A stretch of DNA of 64,000 nt, taken from Scytonematopsis contorta HA4267-MV1 (lineage in GTDB: Bacteria > Cyanobacteriota > Cyanobacteriia > Cyanobacteriales > Nostocaceae). Positions within the stretch are counted from its first letter, which is position 1. Every line of letters starts with the position of its first letter. The notes under the pieces were generated by a model, which searched no databases, was not told where the DNA came from, and saw nothing but the letters and a program-made list of their open reading frames with translations. Positions 47,456-55,973 of this stretch are shown here, in pieces. Where the stretch lies: positions 186,001 to 250,000 of the forward strand of contig JAHHIC010000054.1 in assembly GCA_019359035.1 (NCBI GenBank), read 5' to 3'. The translations under genes were made by a program, and so were the position numbers.

Positions 47456-48547
47456 GTGACTGAACTTTTTGTCCCTTTACATTCCCTGAAAAAAGGCCAC
47501 TGGTTCAAGCTCATTTGCGGAGCCAGTTACCAACATCTACCTGCGGTCAGGAGTTTAACATTAGCCTACACTTTGGCGGGCGCTGACTGCATCGATGTGG
47601 CTTGCGATCCAGCTGTAATTGCCGCTGCTCAAGAAGCTCTCAAAGTCGCTTCCTCTTTGACTGATGAAGCCAAAAGCCGAGGCTACCTCTCAAGCGGCAA
47701 ATCTACTTTTTTGATGGTCAGCCTCAATGATGGCGAAGACCCTCATTTTCGCAAGGCGCAGTTTAATTCTATACAATGTCCCACGGACTGCCCAAAACCA
47801 TGTGAAAAAATTTGTCCCGCACAAGCAATAGTTTTTACTCATTTCAACGACTCCGGAGTTGAAACCGAAAAATGTTATGGGTGTGGTCGTTGCATTCCGG
47901 CTTGTCCTTACGATATAATTTATACATCATCCTATGTGTATACGCCAGGAGCTGTAGCGCCATTGGTACTTTCAACGGGAGTAGATGCTGTAGAAATTCA
48001 TACCAGGGTAGGTCGTTTGGCTGAATTTCAGCGATTGTGGCAAGCTATTTCGCCGTGGGTAGAGCGTTTGAAGGTCGTAGCCATCAGTTGTCCTGATGGT
48101 GAGGGTGTAATTGAATACCTTCAAGGACTTTATGAATTAATTGCTCCGCTCCCGTGTGCCTTAATTTGGCAAACAGACGGGCGTCCAATGAGTGGTGATA
48201 TTGGTGATGGCGCTACTAACGCGGCAGTAAAGTTAGGGCAAAAAGTTTTGGCAGCTAAATTACCAGGATATGTGCAATTGGCAGGTGGTACCAATGATTA
48301 CACCGTCCACAAGCTGCATTCTCTGGGGCTGCTTTCTGGTTTGGGAAATAAGCTCACAAAGATTGCTGGTGTGGCTTACGGAAGTTATGCCCGCGTGTTG
48401 CTGTCTCCTATTATTGACCGATTAGAAAAAATGGAGGTGAATAACTCTGATGTTAAAACAAATGTCCATTTGGAGGACTATCCCATATTGCTGTGGCAGG
48501 CTGTAGAGCTTGCCCATTCACTCGTTTCCCAGCTCAAGTCACAGTAG
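47456..48547 (+). CDS. ldpA: Light-dependent period protein LdpA
   Basis: The 363-residue protein (GTG start, TELFVPLHSLKKGHWFKLIC) is the cyanobacterial redox-sensing iron-sulfur protein that modulates circadian period in response to light. Cysteine clusters CPTDCPKPCEKICP (about 109-122) and CYGCGRCIPACPYD (about 138-151) match [4Fe-4S] sites. The remainder (about 150-360) is the LdpA-specific domain. The length fits the family (about 350). It is 75 bases from the next gene, an R3H ATPase, in the same direction; this pair recurs in cyanobacteria, as I recall. Confidence 0.9.
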   Translation: MTELFVPLHSLKKGHWFKLICGASYQHLPAVRSLTLAYTLAGADCIDVACDPAVIAAAQEALKVASSLTDEAKSRGYLSSGKSTFLMVSLNDGEDPHFRKAQFNSIQCPTDCPKPCEKICPAQAIVFTHFNDSGVETEKCYGCGRCIPACPYDIIYTSSYVYTPGAVAPLVLSTGVDAVEIHTRVGRLAEFQRLWQAISPWVERLKVVAISCPDGEGVIEYLQGLYELIAPLPCALIWQTDGRPMSGDIGDGATNAAVKLGQKVLAAKLPGYVQLAGGTNDYTVHKLHSLGLLSGLGNKLTKIAGVAYGSYARVLLSPIIDRLEKMEVNNSDVKTNVHLEDYPILLWQAVELAHSLVSQLKSQ

Positions 48548-48622
48548 GAACACTTTGCTTCACGTGATTTCTTCGTAAGCGCAAGTGCCCTCACTATCTC
48601 TAAAAACGTCACCAAAAAAAGC

Positions 48623-50371
48623 ATGACGATAACAGACGATCTCCAAAAGTTGTTAGACATTTTGCCCCAAGACCTGCGACATTTACTAGAGAGTCATCCG
48701 CAACGAGATAGTTTAGTGGAAGTCGTTTTGGATTTGGGTCGCCGTCCAGAGGCTCGTTTCCCCTCTGAGGCTGAGTATCTGAGCGAACAAGCGATTACTC
48801 AATCCCAAATCGATGATTGTGTTCAGCGAGTGGGAGCCTTTGGCGGAGATAATCGTGCGGGGATTGAGCTAACCCTCCATCGAATCAGTGCTATCCGCAA
48901 CCGCAGTGGGAAAATTGTTGGTCTGACCTGTCGGGTCGGACGAGCGGTTTTCGGAACAATCCGCATGATTCGCGATTTAGTGGAAACAGGTCAATCAATT
49001 CTCATGCTGGGACGCCCAGGGGTGGGTAAAACCACCGCACTCAGGGAAATTGCTCGTGTTTTGGCCGATGAATTGCACAAACGAGTGGTGATTATTGACA
49101 GCTCCAACGAAATTGCTGGAGATGGAGATGTTCCCCACCCCGCTATTGGACGGGCAAGACGGATGCAAGTGTCTCGTCCGGAGCTGCAACATCAAGTGAT
49201 GATTGAAGCTGTGGAAAATCATATGCCGGAAGTCATTATTATAGATGAAATCGGCACGGAATTGGAAGCCCTTGCTGCTCGCACAATTGCTGAGCGCGGC
49301 GTGCAATTAGTCGGTACTGCTCACGGTAATCAAATTGAGAACTTGATTAAAAATCCCACCCTTTCAGATTTAGTAGGTGGCATCCAAGCTGTGACGTTGG
49401 GAGACGACGAAGCGAGACGACGCGGCAGTCAAAAAACGGTTTTGGAGCGTAAAGCTCTTCCTACCTTTGATATTGCCGTCGAAATGCATGAGCGGCAACG
49501 CTGGGTAGTACACGAAAGCGTTACTGAGACTGTAGATAATTTGTTGCGCGGAAGACAGCCAAATCCCCAGGTGCGAACAGTTGATGAAAATGACCAGGTG
49601 AGTGTTACACGGGTGGCTATTCCCATCAGCAACGGACGCGCACAACAACCAGTTAGTATACAGGATGCTTTTGCTCCGGTTGCAAAACAGGCCGCTAACG
49701 GTTGGCGTGCTTCAGGGCAAATGGTTCCACTACCCCCTGTTACTGTAGAACGGGAGAGAACTTCCACTAAGAGCGAGTTCGACCGCTTACTTGATGAGTC
49801 TTGGAGTCAGGCTGATACTGACTTGGATGTTGACTTTGAAAGAAAGGCTGGACCCAACGGTGAGGATTTGCCGCTGCATGTTTACCCCTATGGTGTTAGC
49901 CGTAGTCAGTTAGAGCAGGTCATTAGCGTTTTGAATTTACCTGTGTCTTTAACAAAAGACATCGATAGTGCCGACTCAATTTTGGCATTGCGATCGCACG
50001 TGAAGAACCACGCAAAATTAAGACAGTTAGCCAAGTCGCGCCACCTACCGCTGCATATGATTAAGTCCAGCACCATCCCCCAAATCACCCGTGGTTTGCG
50101 AAGGATGTTAAATATGGATGACCCAGATATCGCGGACGACCGGGAACTGCAATTATTTTTGCACGGTGCAAACGATGATGAAATGGATGCTTTGGAAGAA
50201 GCTCGCCTAGCGGTTGAACAAATTGTAATTCCGAAGGGGCAACCCGTAGAATTACTGCCTCGTTCGGCTTCTGTGCGTAAAATGCAACACGAATTAGTAG
50301 AGCATTATCGCTTAAAATCCAATAGCTTTGGTGAGGAACCAAATCGTAGATTACGGATTTATCCGGCTTAA
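48623..50371 (+). CDS. AAA ATPase with R3H domain (Ycf45-type)
   Basis: The 582-residue protein has an AAA-type ATPase region (about 100-300) with Walker A GRPGVGKTT (about 130-138) and Walker B VIIIDEIGTELE, similar to plastid Ycf45 and to sporulation SpoIIIAA-like ATPases. A poorly conserved linker (about 320-410) precedes a C-terminal domain. The C-terminus (EEARLAVEQIVIPKGQPVEL, followed by PRSASVRKMQHELVEHYRLK) corresponds to an R3H single-stranded nucleic-acid-binding domain. The cellular function is not established. Its neighbour ldpA is co-directional. Confidence 0.85.
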   Translation: MTITDDLQKLLDILPQDLRHLLESHPQRDSLVEVVLDLGRRPEARFPSEAEYLSEQAITQSQIDDCVQRVGAFGGDNRAGIELTLHRISAIRNRSGKIVGLTCRVGRAVFGTIRMIRDLVETGQSILMLGRPGVGKTTALREIARVLADELHKRVVIIDSSNEIAGDGDVPHPAIGRARRMQVSRPELQHQVMIEAVENHMPEVIIIDEIGTELEALAARTIAERGVQLVGTAHGNQIENLIKNPTLSDLVGGIQAVTLGDDEARRRGSQKTVLERKALPTFDIAVEMHERQRWVVHESVTETVDNLLRGRQPNPQVRTVDENDQVSVTRVAIPISNGRAQQPVSIQDAFAPVAKQAANGWRASGQMVPLPPVTVERERTSTKSEFDRLLDESWSQADTDLDVDFERKAGPNGEDLPLHVYPYGVSRSQLEQVISVLNLPVSLTKDIDSADSILALRSHVKNHAKLRQLAKSRHLPLHMIKSSTIPQITRGLRRMLNMDDPDIADDRELQLFLHGANDDEMDALEEARLAVEQIVIPKGQPVELLPRSASVRKMQHELVEHYRLKSNSFGEEPNRRLRIYPA

Positions 50372-50545
50372 CTTTAATTTCTTACCTCTTCGGAGGTAAG
50401 GATTATTGTTAAAAATAAAAATTAATCCCGCTCTGTTATTAGCAGTAGCGGGCTAATTATTTTTTATAAAAATAGTGCATAGCGTAAAATAAAATCAACT
50501 TATAGTCTTAAATATATAAAATATATGACACAGCTACCGCCCTTA

Positions 50546-50633
50546 GCATAAAACCCGCTAGAAGAAAGCACAGAACTCTCTAGGGGAAAGCATAGAACCC
50601 GCTAGAAGAAAGCATATAAACTGCTAGAGGAAA
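50546..50633 (+). repeat. Four 22-bp tandem repeats
   Basis: Units begin at 50546, 50568, 50590 and 50612, exactly 22 bases apart, with consensus GCATA(A/G)AACCCGCTAGAAGAAA. Copies differ from each other at several positions but never in length. They lie between convergent genes with no adjoining cas genes. Confidence 0.9.
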
Positions 50634-50761
50634 CCCATTCTCATAAAATTGGGTAATTTATTTTTTGCCAATCACCTTAAAAAACAAATCTAAAAATAAA
50701 AACGTTGGGTTTCGCTCACGCTTAACCCAACCTACATATAGCCCACTAGAGTACTTTTTAA

Positions 50762-51757
50762 TTAATCTAAAACTTCTAATTTCACCGACGCAACACCACT
50801 ACTAACCATTCCCAGTTGTTGTGCAGCACCGAGAGAAACATCAATAACTCGACCCCGAATAAATGGACCCCTGTCATTAATTCTCACAATTACAGAACGA
50901 CCATTTCTAGTATTAGTCACACGGACTTTTGTTCCAAAAGGCAAAGAGCGATGAGCCGCAGTTAATGCATAAGGATTAAATCTCTCACCTGTCGCAGTAC
51001 GTTGACCTGCGTGGTCATGACCATAAAAAGAAGCCATTCCACCACCAGCCGAACTTCTTACGCGAGTATTTGGTTGTGTTTGAACTCCTACCTCAGGCTG
51101 TTTAGCCGTTTGCTGAGGTTGCTTAGCTGCTTGTTGTGGTTTTTTAGCTGTCTGTTGTGGTTTTTTAGCTGCTTGCTGTGGTTGCTGAACTGGAGTTGGA
51201 GAAACAGCAATATTGCTAACTTGATTTAAGGGCTGAGCACCACCGACTAGTCTACGCAAGCGGTTAGTAGCTTGCAATGCATCATTTCCAAGATTGTTTG
51301 TTGTATCAGGTAGACGTGTGTTCCCATCAAGCTCTACCAATTCTGCGCCATTAACTTTAATTGTATAACGCCCAGCTTTCCAACTAACTGTAATTTGATT
51401 AGCGTCAACTTTATCTTCCATTAACTGATTAACTTTATTCCCGATTAAACTAGCTCGTTCAACAGGATTGTCATTACCTGCTTGTTGACCGACAAAAGTG
51501 AGAAAAGGAATATTGCGGACATATAATGTCGCTGCTTGACGACCAGCCAAATTATGGGCGTGAACTTGAGTAATTACACGACGGGAGGACAAGCTTTGAG
51601 TTTGAGACTCAGACTTTTCTACGTTTGTTGCATCAGCAGAGGGTGCTGGTGGCTCATTCGTAGGAACTCCGTTGGTAGCTGCAGCACGACCAACTGACGG
51701 GATGCCCACAACAGTTGTTGATAAGGCGACAACAGACCACAATTGTTTTTGTTTCAT
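50762..51757 (-). CDS. rlpA: RlpA-like double-psi beta-barrel protein
   Basis: The 331-residue exported protein has a signal peptide (about 1-26) and a C-terminal double-psi beta-barrel domain (about 240-330) with [31 protein letters not shown] and [18 protein letters not shown]. RlpA-type proteins bind or cleave denuded peptidoglycan at septa. The middle region (about 185-235) carries a tandem heptapeptide array of the KKPQQTA type that is probably a flexible spacer. No SPOR domain is present, unlike E. coli RlpA. The gene is alone. Confidence 0.88.
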   Translation of the reverse strand: MKQKQLWSVVALSTTVVGIPSVGRAAATNGVPTNEPPAPSADATNVEKSESQTQSLSSRRVITQVHAHNLAGRQAATLYVRNIPFLTFVGQQAGNDNPVERASLIGNKVNQLMEDKVDANQITVSWKAGRYTIKVNGAELVELDGNTRLPDTTNNLGNDALQATNRLRRLVGGAQPLNQVSNIAVSPTPVQQPQQAAKKPQQTAKKPQQAAKQPQQTAKQPEVGVQTQPNTRVRSSAGGGMASFYGHDHAGQRTATGERFNPYALTAAHRSLPFGTKVRVTNTRNGRSVIVRINDRGPFIRGRVIDVSLGAAQQLGMVSSGVASVKLEVLD

Positions 51758-51960
51758 TGATTCCGATTTTCTTAGCGGTTAGAGAACAACATTCATGTGC
51801 TTTTGGATGCGTATCAGATTAGTGCTACCACCCAATTACTCGAACTTCGCTCCCACTTTTGCTTCGGGATTACAACAAGTAAATATTAACCCTGAAGCTC
51901 TTCAAATCTAGGCTTTTAGTTTCTCTTCGTCAATGTAGCAGATTCAAATCACAAATTCCA

Positions 51961-51976
51961 AGTGATTTACATCACA
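51961..51976. promoter_or_regulatory. CRP-like site upstream of rlpA
   Basis: AGTGATTTACATCACA matches the TGTGA-N6-TCACA consensus at 9 of 10 positions, about 205 bases before the rlpA start. A second ATCACAAATT copy lies 22 bases away. Binding by a cAMP receptor protein is possible; specificity is not shown. Confidence 0.35.
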
Positions 51977-52054
51977 AATTACAATCAGTTTGTATAATTA
52001 TTTTTTATCAGTCGATTTTAAAATTTATACCTGATATAGACGTAAGAAATGGTG

Positions 52055-52082
52055 GTAGAGACCGAATTAATTCGGTCTCTAC
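52055..52082. repeat. GTAGAGAC palindrome, copy 6
   Basis: A perfect 28-base palindrome: arms GTAGAGAC / GTCTCTAC and core CGAATTAATTCG. Its right edge supplies the TAG stop codon of the AbrB-type permease gene (52079-52081). Confidence 0.9.
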
Positions 52083-53248
52083 ATGTTGTCGAAGCGACGG
52101 AACAAAAATATCCATAGTGGTAAAGAACAATTAATCGCTAATAATCTCATTAAATGTCCCGCTGTAACAATTTCTACATTGTGATTTAACGATAAAGCGA
52201 CTAAAATCATTTCTGCTGAGCCACCTGGTGCTGTTACTAATAGACAAGTTAACCAATCCCAAGGTGTTAATTCCCAAGCTAGCAAAGCGGCAAAAATTCC
52301 AGCTAACAAAGTCATACCGCAGCAAATTAAAGCGTAAGCTATACTTTTTTTGCCTAAATTTGGTTTTTCTCCCCAATATTCCCCAATGGTAACTCCTAGT
52401 AGTAATTGCCCTAATATATTAATAATTCGTGGCGGCATAAAATCAACATCACTTACGAAAGGTAGTACATTGACCAAAGTATTAAAACTCATACCCACTA
52501 ACAATGCACTAAAAAAATGAGCGGCTGGAATTTTACATAATACAGCGAAATTAATTACAACAAAAGTCAATAGTAGTGCTAATAATAAAAATGTAATATC
52601 TGAAGCTTGCAAAGAGAATAAAGCTATATTTAAGGAGGTAGATTGCTGATTGACAGAATTACCTATTACAGATGCTCTAGCAAGCATCGGAATAAGTAAT
52701 ACCACTGATGTAACACGAATCACTTGAACTAATGCTACAAGAGTAACATTTTTACCATAATCAGCCGCAATTGACGACATAACACCTACACCACCAGGAA
52801 CTGTCGCCAACATTGCTGTTAATATATTTGTTTTGCTAATCCGAGAGTAGATGTAACCGATAATACTACCACTCACTAACATAAAAATTGTTAGCAAAGC
52901 AAAAACTGGGATACCAGAAGCAACATTATTTAAATTTGCATGAGCATTAGAAAATCCAATAGCTAGCCCAACAAGCACCATACCAATTTTACGTGCAGCG
53001 CGGTTTAATTTTGGAGTATGTTCATACAAAACTCGGCAACTTTGAAAAACCACCGCACCCGCAATAATTCCACCAAAAATCCAAGCAATTCCACCAATAT
53101 TAAATTGTAAAAGGATAAATCCTAAAGGTAATGCCAAAAATAATTCTGCACATAGTACGATTATTTGCTTGATATTAACTAGGTTTTTATCATGAGTTTG
53201 TTTATTGCTATCCTCCAAGATAGGAGTAAGTGTCAAACTGTTATTCAT
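52079..53248 (-). CDS. AbrB-family membrane protein
   Basis: The 389-residue protein has about ten hydrophobic segments and the duplicated AbrB (COG3180) architecture, with the motif AMLATVPGGVGVMSSIAADYG in one half and LLVTAPGGSAEMILVALSLN in the other. Family members have been annotated as ammonia-monooxygenase-related regulators, but are more likely to be transporters. The substrate is unknown. The N-terminal 25 residues are polar. The gene ends inside a palindromic repeat. It is not part of an obvious operon. Confidence 0.85.
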   Translation of the reverse strand: MNNSLTLTPILEDSNKQTHDKNLVNIKQIIVLCAELFLALPLGFILLQFNIGGIAWIFGGIIAGAVVFQSCRVLYEHTPKLNRAARKIGMVLVGLAIGFSNAHANLNNVASGIPVFALLTIFMLVSGSIIGYIYSRISKTNILTAMLATVPGGVGVMSSIAADYGKNVTLVALVQVIRVTSVVLLIPMLARASVIGNSVNQQSTSLNIALFSLQASDITFLLLALLLTFVVINFAVLCKIPAAHFFSALLVGMSFNTLVNVLPFVSDVDFMPPRIINILGQLLLGVTIGEYWGEKPNLGKKSIAYALICCGMTLLAGIFAALLAWELTPWDWLTCLLVTAPGGSAEMILVALSLNHNVEIVTAGHLMRLLAINCSLPLWIFLFRRFDNM

Positions 53249-53480
53249 TGATACGGAATATTAAAAAAATTAACAATAAATTAAGGCTAACGCGATTCCG
53301 TATCAAATGCATCTGTTTTATGTTGCTTACCGTGATTTTCAGTAGAAATAGCAGAATGCTTGTGCTCGGTTATTAATTTTTAACGAGTATTTTTAATGAA
53401 ATACCTAGTATCTAGTGCCAAAATGGCATATTCAATACAATAGTTCTATAGTAAATTCAATCAGAACGGAGAAAAATACT

Positions 53481-54326
53481 ATGACTACCAGCATTGAACG
53501 CACGGTAATACCCCCTCCTTTCCCAGACCATACGCAGCTACCAGATTCGGACGGGACTTTTGTGAAAAATTTCCAGGAGCATCCACAAAGTATTGTTTTA
53601 ACAGACTCAATCAGACCAGTTCTAGACCAAATTCATCCTGATGGTGAATATATAATAGGACAAGACTGTGGGATTTACTGGAGAGAAACTGACCCCCCAG
53701 AAAAAGGTGCTGAGGCTCCAGACTGGTTTTATGTGGGCAATGTACCCCCTACTTTAAATGGTGTAATTAGGCGTTCCTATGTACTTCGGCGAGAATACAT
53801 CGCACCTTTAATTGCTTTAGAGTTTGCTAGCGGTGATGGCTCTGAAGAAAGAGACCAAACTCCCTTATCACGTTCTTCAGAAGGTGAGACAACAAAACCC
53901 GGAAAGTTTTGGGTTTACGAACGTATTATGCGTATCCCTTATTACGGCATTTACGAGGTTCAAACAGGCAAACTAGAAGTTTATAACTTGGTAAATGGTT
54001 TCTATCACCTTCTTGAACCCAACGAACGAGGTCATTACCCCATTGAACCTTTGGGAGTAGAATTGGGGCTATGGTCTGGAGAGTACTATAAAAATCGCAC
54101 CGAACTTTGGCTACGTTGGTGGGATAAGTCCGGTAATTTGTTGCTTATTGGTAGCGAAAGAGCCGAACAGGAAAGGCAACGAGCCGAACAGGAAAAGCAA
54201 CGAGCCGAACAAGCCGAAAAAGCACAACTAGATGCTGTTCCCAAGTTACTTGCTCTAGGATTAAGCGTAGAACAAGTGGCATCAGCATTAGGTTTATCTG
54301 TAGAACAAGTAAGAGTTGAGGGTTGA
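53481..54326 (+). CDS. Uma2 family endonuclease-like protein
   Basis: The ATG at 53481 with a CGGAGAA ribosome binding site gives 281 residues. The Uma2 (DUF820) fold shows PD-(D/E)XK-like motifs AEAPDWFYVGN (Asp) and LIALEFASGDG (Glu). A charged helix (ERAEQERQRAEQEKQRAEQA) leads to a C-terminal tandem LGLSVEQVASALGLSVEQV motif common in this family. These proteins occur in many copies in cyanobacteria, and their function is unknown; most have no confirmed nuclease activity. The insertion of about 20 residues after GSEERD is atypical. Confidence 0.85.
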   Translation: MTTSIERTVIPPPFPDHTQLPDSDGTFVKNFQEHPQSIVLTDSIRPVLDQIHPDGEYIIGQDCGIYWRETDPPEKGAEAPDWFYVGNVPPTLNGVIRRSYVLRREYIAPLIALEFASGDGSEERDQTPLSRSSEGETTKPGKFWVYERIMRIPYYGIYEVQTGKLEVYNLVNGFYHLLEPNERGHYPIEPLGVELGLWSGEYYKNRTELWLRWWDKSGNLLLIGSERAEQERQRAEQEKQRAEQAEKAQLDAVPKLLALGLSVEQVASALGLSVEQVRVEG

Positions 54327-54350
54327 CTGTTGACGGTTGACGGTTGACGG
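54321..54350 (+). repeat. TTGACGG heptamer repeat
   Basis: Tandem GGTTGAC/TGTTGAC heptamers overlap the Uma2 stop codon and continue for about 20 bases. The same heptamer family reappears, inverted, at 55941-55970, flanking the aldehyde dehydrogenase gene. Confidence 0.85.
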
Positions 54351-54445
54351 GAATGAGGTAATTGCTAATCGGTGATTGCTAATTGAAATCACTGGGGAGA
54401 TGAAAGGTCTAGGGAAAAGACACAACAAAAATTATATTTTATATT

Positions 54446-54487
54446 ATTCCCCATTCCCTATTCCCCACTCCCTATTCCCTATTTCCC
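54446..54487 (+). repeat. STRR heptamer repeat before the aldehyde dehydrogenase
   Basis: Degenerate ATTCCCC/ACTCCCT heptamers end 2 bases before the ATG of the aldehyde dehydrogenase, again leaving no conventional ribosome binding site. Confidence 0.85.
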
Positions 54488-54488
54488 C

Positions 54489-55898
54489 ATGTCCAAACCA
54501 ATCGAAGTCCGTAACCCACGCACAGGAAAATATGATTACGTAATTATACCCCCACCTCCAAAACTTTTAGCACAGCAGTGTAACCGCTTGCGACGCTCAC
54601 AAAATCTTTGGTTGCAACTGGGTGTACAAGGACGCATAGAAATTTTACTGACATGGAAGCGAGCTATTCTATCTGTTAGAGATAAACTTATAGATGCTTT
54701 AGTTGCTGATACTGGGAGATTATCTATTTCAATATTAGAAGTTGATTTGTTTCTTGCTAGTATTGACCGTTGGTGTGGGTTAGCACCAACACTACTACAA
54801 GTAACCGAAAAAGGAACATCAATTCCTTTTATACAAGTGCAGCAATCTGTAGCACCTTATCAATTGGTAGGAGCGATAACCCCTTGGAATTTCCCGTTAT
54901 TATTATCTACTATTGATGCTATTCCCGCATTGTTAGCGGGTTGTGCGGTTATTGTTAAACCCAGCGAAATTACACCCCGCTTTGTCGCACCGTTAATGAG
55001 TGCTGTTAATAGTGTTCCCCGATTGCGAGATGTATTAACTTTTATTGAGGGAGCAAGAGAAACGGGAGTGGAATTGATTGAAAATGTAGATTTGGTCTGT
55101 TTCACGGGGGGTGTGGCAACAGGACAACTAGTGGCAGAAGCTGCAGCAAGACGATTTATTCCCGCTTTTTTGGAGTTGTCCGGAAAAGACCCAGCGATAG
55201 TCTTGCGTTCTGCAAATATTGATTTAGCGACCTCAGCAATTTTATGGGGTGCTGTGATGAATAGCGGACAGTCGTGTTTATCAATTGAGCGAATTTATGT
55301 TGCGGAATCGATTTTTGAGCAGTTCGTGAAGAATTTGGTCGCGAAAGCAGAAGCTTTACAGTTAGCTTACCCTAAAGTTGAAGATGGTGAACTTGGTCCG
55401 ATTATTGCTCAAAAACAAGCAGTAGTTATTGACGAGCATTTACGAGACGCTATCGAGAAAGGAGCTGTGGTTCACTGTGGTGGAGAAGTCGAGCAACTGG
55501 GAGGGGGTTGGTGGTGTAATCCCACAGTTCTGACTCAGGTAGACCATAGTATGAAGGTCATGAGTGAAGAAACATTTGGTCCAATTATGCCAATCATGCC
55601 ATTTTCTTCCGTCCGTGATGCGATAGTTTTAGCAAATGACAGTATGTATGGACTAAGTGCAGCTGTTTTTGCTGGAACAGAAGCAGAAGCGCTAGAAGTT
55701 GCACAATATATAGAAGCAGGTGCTATTAGTATTAACGATGCTGCTTTAACAGGTATTATGCACGAAGCAGAAGAAAACTCTTTTAAATTTTCCGGTTTAG
55801 GTGGTTCACGTATGGGTTCTGCATCGATAAAACGCTTTTTACGTCAAAAAGCTTATTTAATTAAAACCCAGTCAATTCCTGACCCTTGGTGGTTTTGA
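54489..55898 (+). CDS. Aldehyde dehydrogenase
   Basis: The 469-residue NAD(P)-dependent enzyme oxidises aldehydes to acids. The cofactor-binding segment is ITPWNFPLLL and KPSEITP. The glycine motif is FTGGVATGQ. Catalytic Glu229 is in LELSGKDPA, and nucleophile Cys263 is in NSGQSCLSIERIYV. The C-terminal substrate-recognition region includes EETFGPIMPI. All key residues are present. The substrate is not identifiable; fatty aldehyde is possible. The gene is flanked by heptamer repeat blocks on both sides. Confidence 0.93.
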   Translation: MSKPIEVRNPRTGKYDYVIIPPPPKLLAQQCNRLRRSQNLWLQLGVQGRIEILLTWKRAILSVRDKLIDALVADTGRLSISILEVDLFLASIDRWCGLAPTLLQVTEKGTSIPFIQVQQSVAPYQLVGAITPWNFPLLLSTIDAIPALLAGCAVIVKPSEITPRFVAPLMSAVNSVPRLRDVLTFIEGARETGVELIENVDLVCFTGGVATGQLVAEAAARRFIPAFLELSGKDPAIVLRSANIDLATSAILWGAVMNSGQSCLSIERIYVAESIFEQFVKNLVAKAEALQLAYPKVEDGELGPIIAQKQAVVIDEHLRDAIEKGAVVHCGGEVEQLGGGWWCNPTVLTQVDHSMKVMSEETFGPIMPIMPFSSVRDAIVLANDSMYGLSAAVFAGTEAEALEVAQYIEAGAISINDAALTGIMHEAEENSFKFSGLGGSRMGSASIKRFLRQKAYLIKTQSIPDPWWF

Positions 55899-55904
55899 AT
55901 AGGA

Positions 55905-55970
55905 GGGGAGTGGGGAGTAGGGAGTGGGGAGTGGGGAATTCAGTCAACAGTCAACCGTCAACAGTCAACA
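55905..55970 (+). repeat. Two STRR types abutting before hisS
   Basis: GGGGAGT-type heptamers (55905-55938) are followed directly by GTCAACA-type heptamers (55941-55970), ending 3 bases before the hisS ATG. Confidence 0.9.
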
Positions 55971-55973
55971 AAT

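Noticed and set aside
50546-50633. CRISPR-like repeat
   Set aside because: Only four degenerate 22-base units without spacers.
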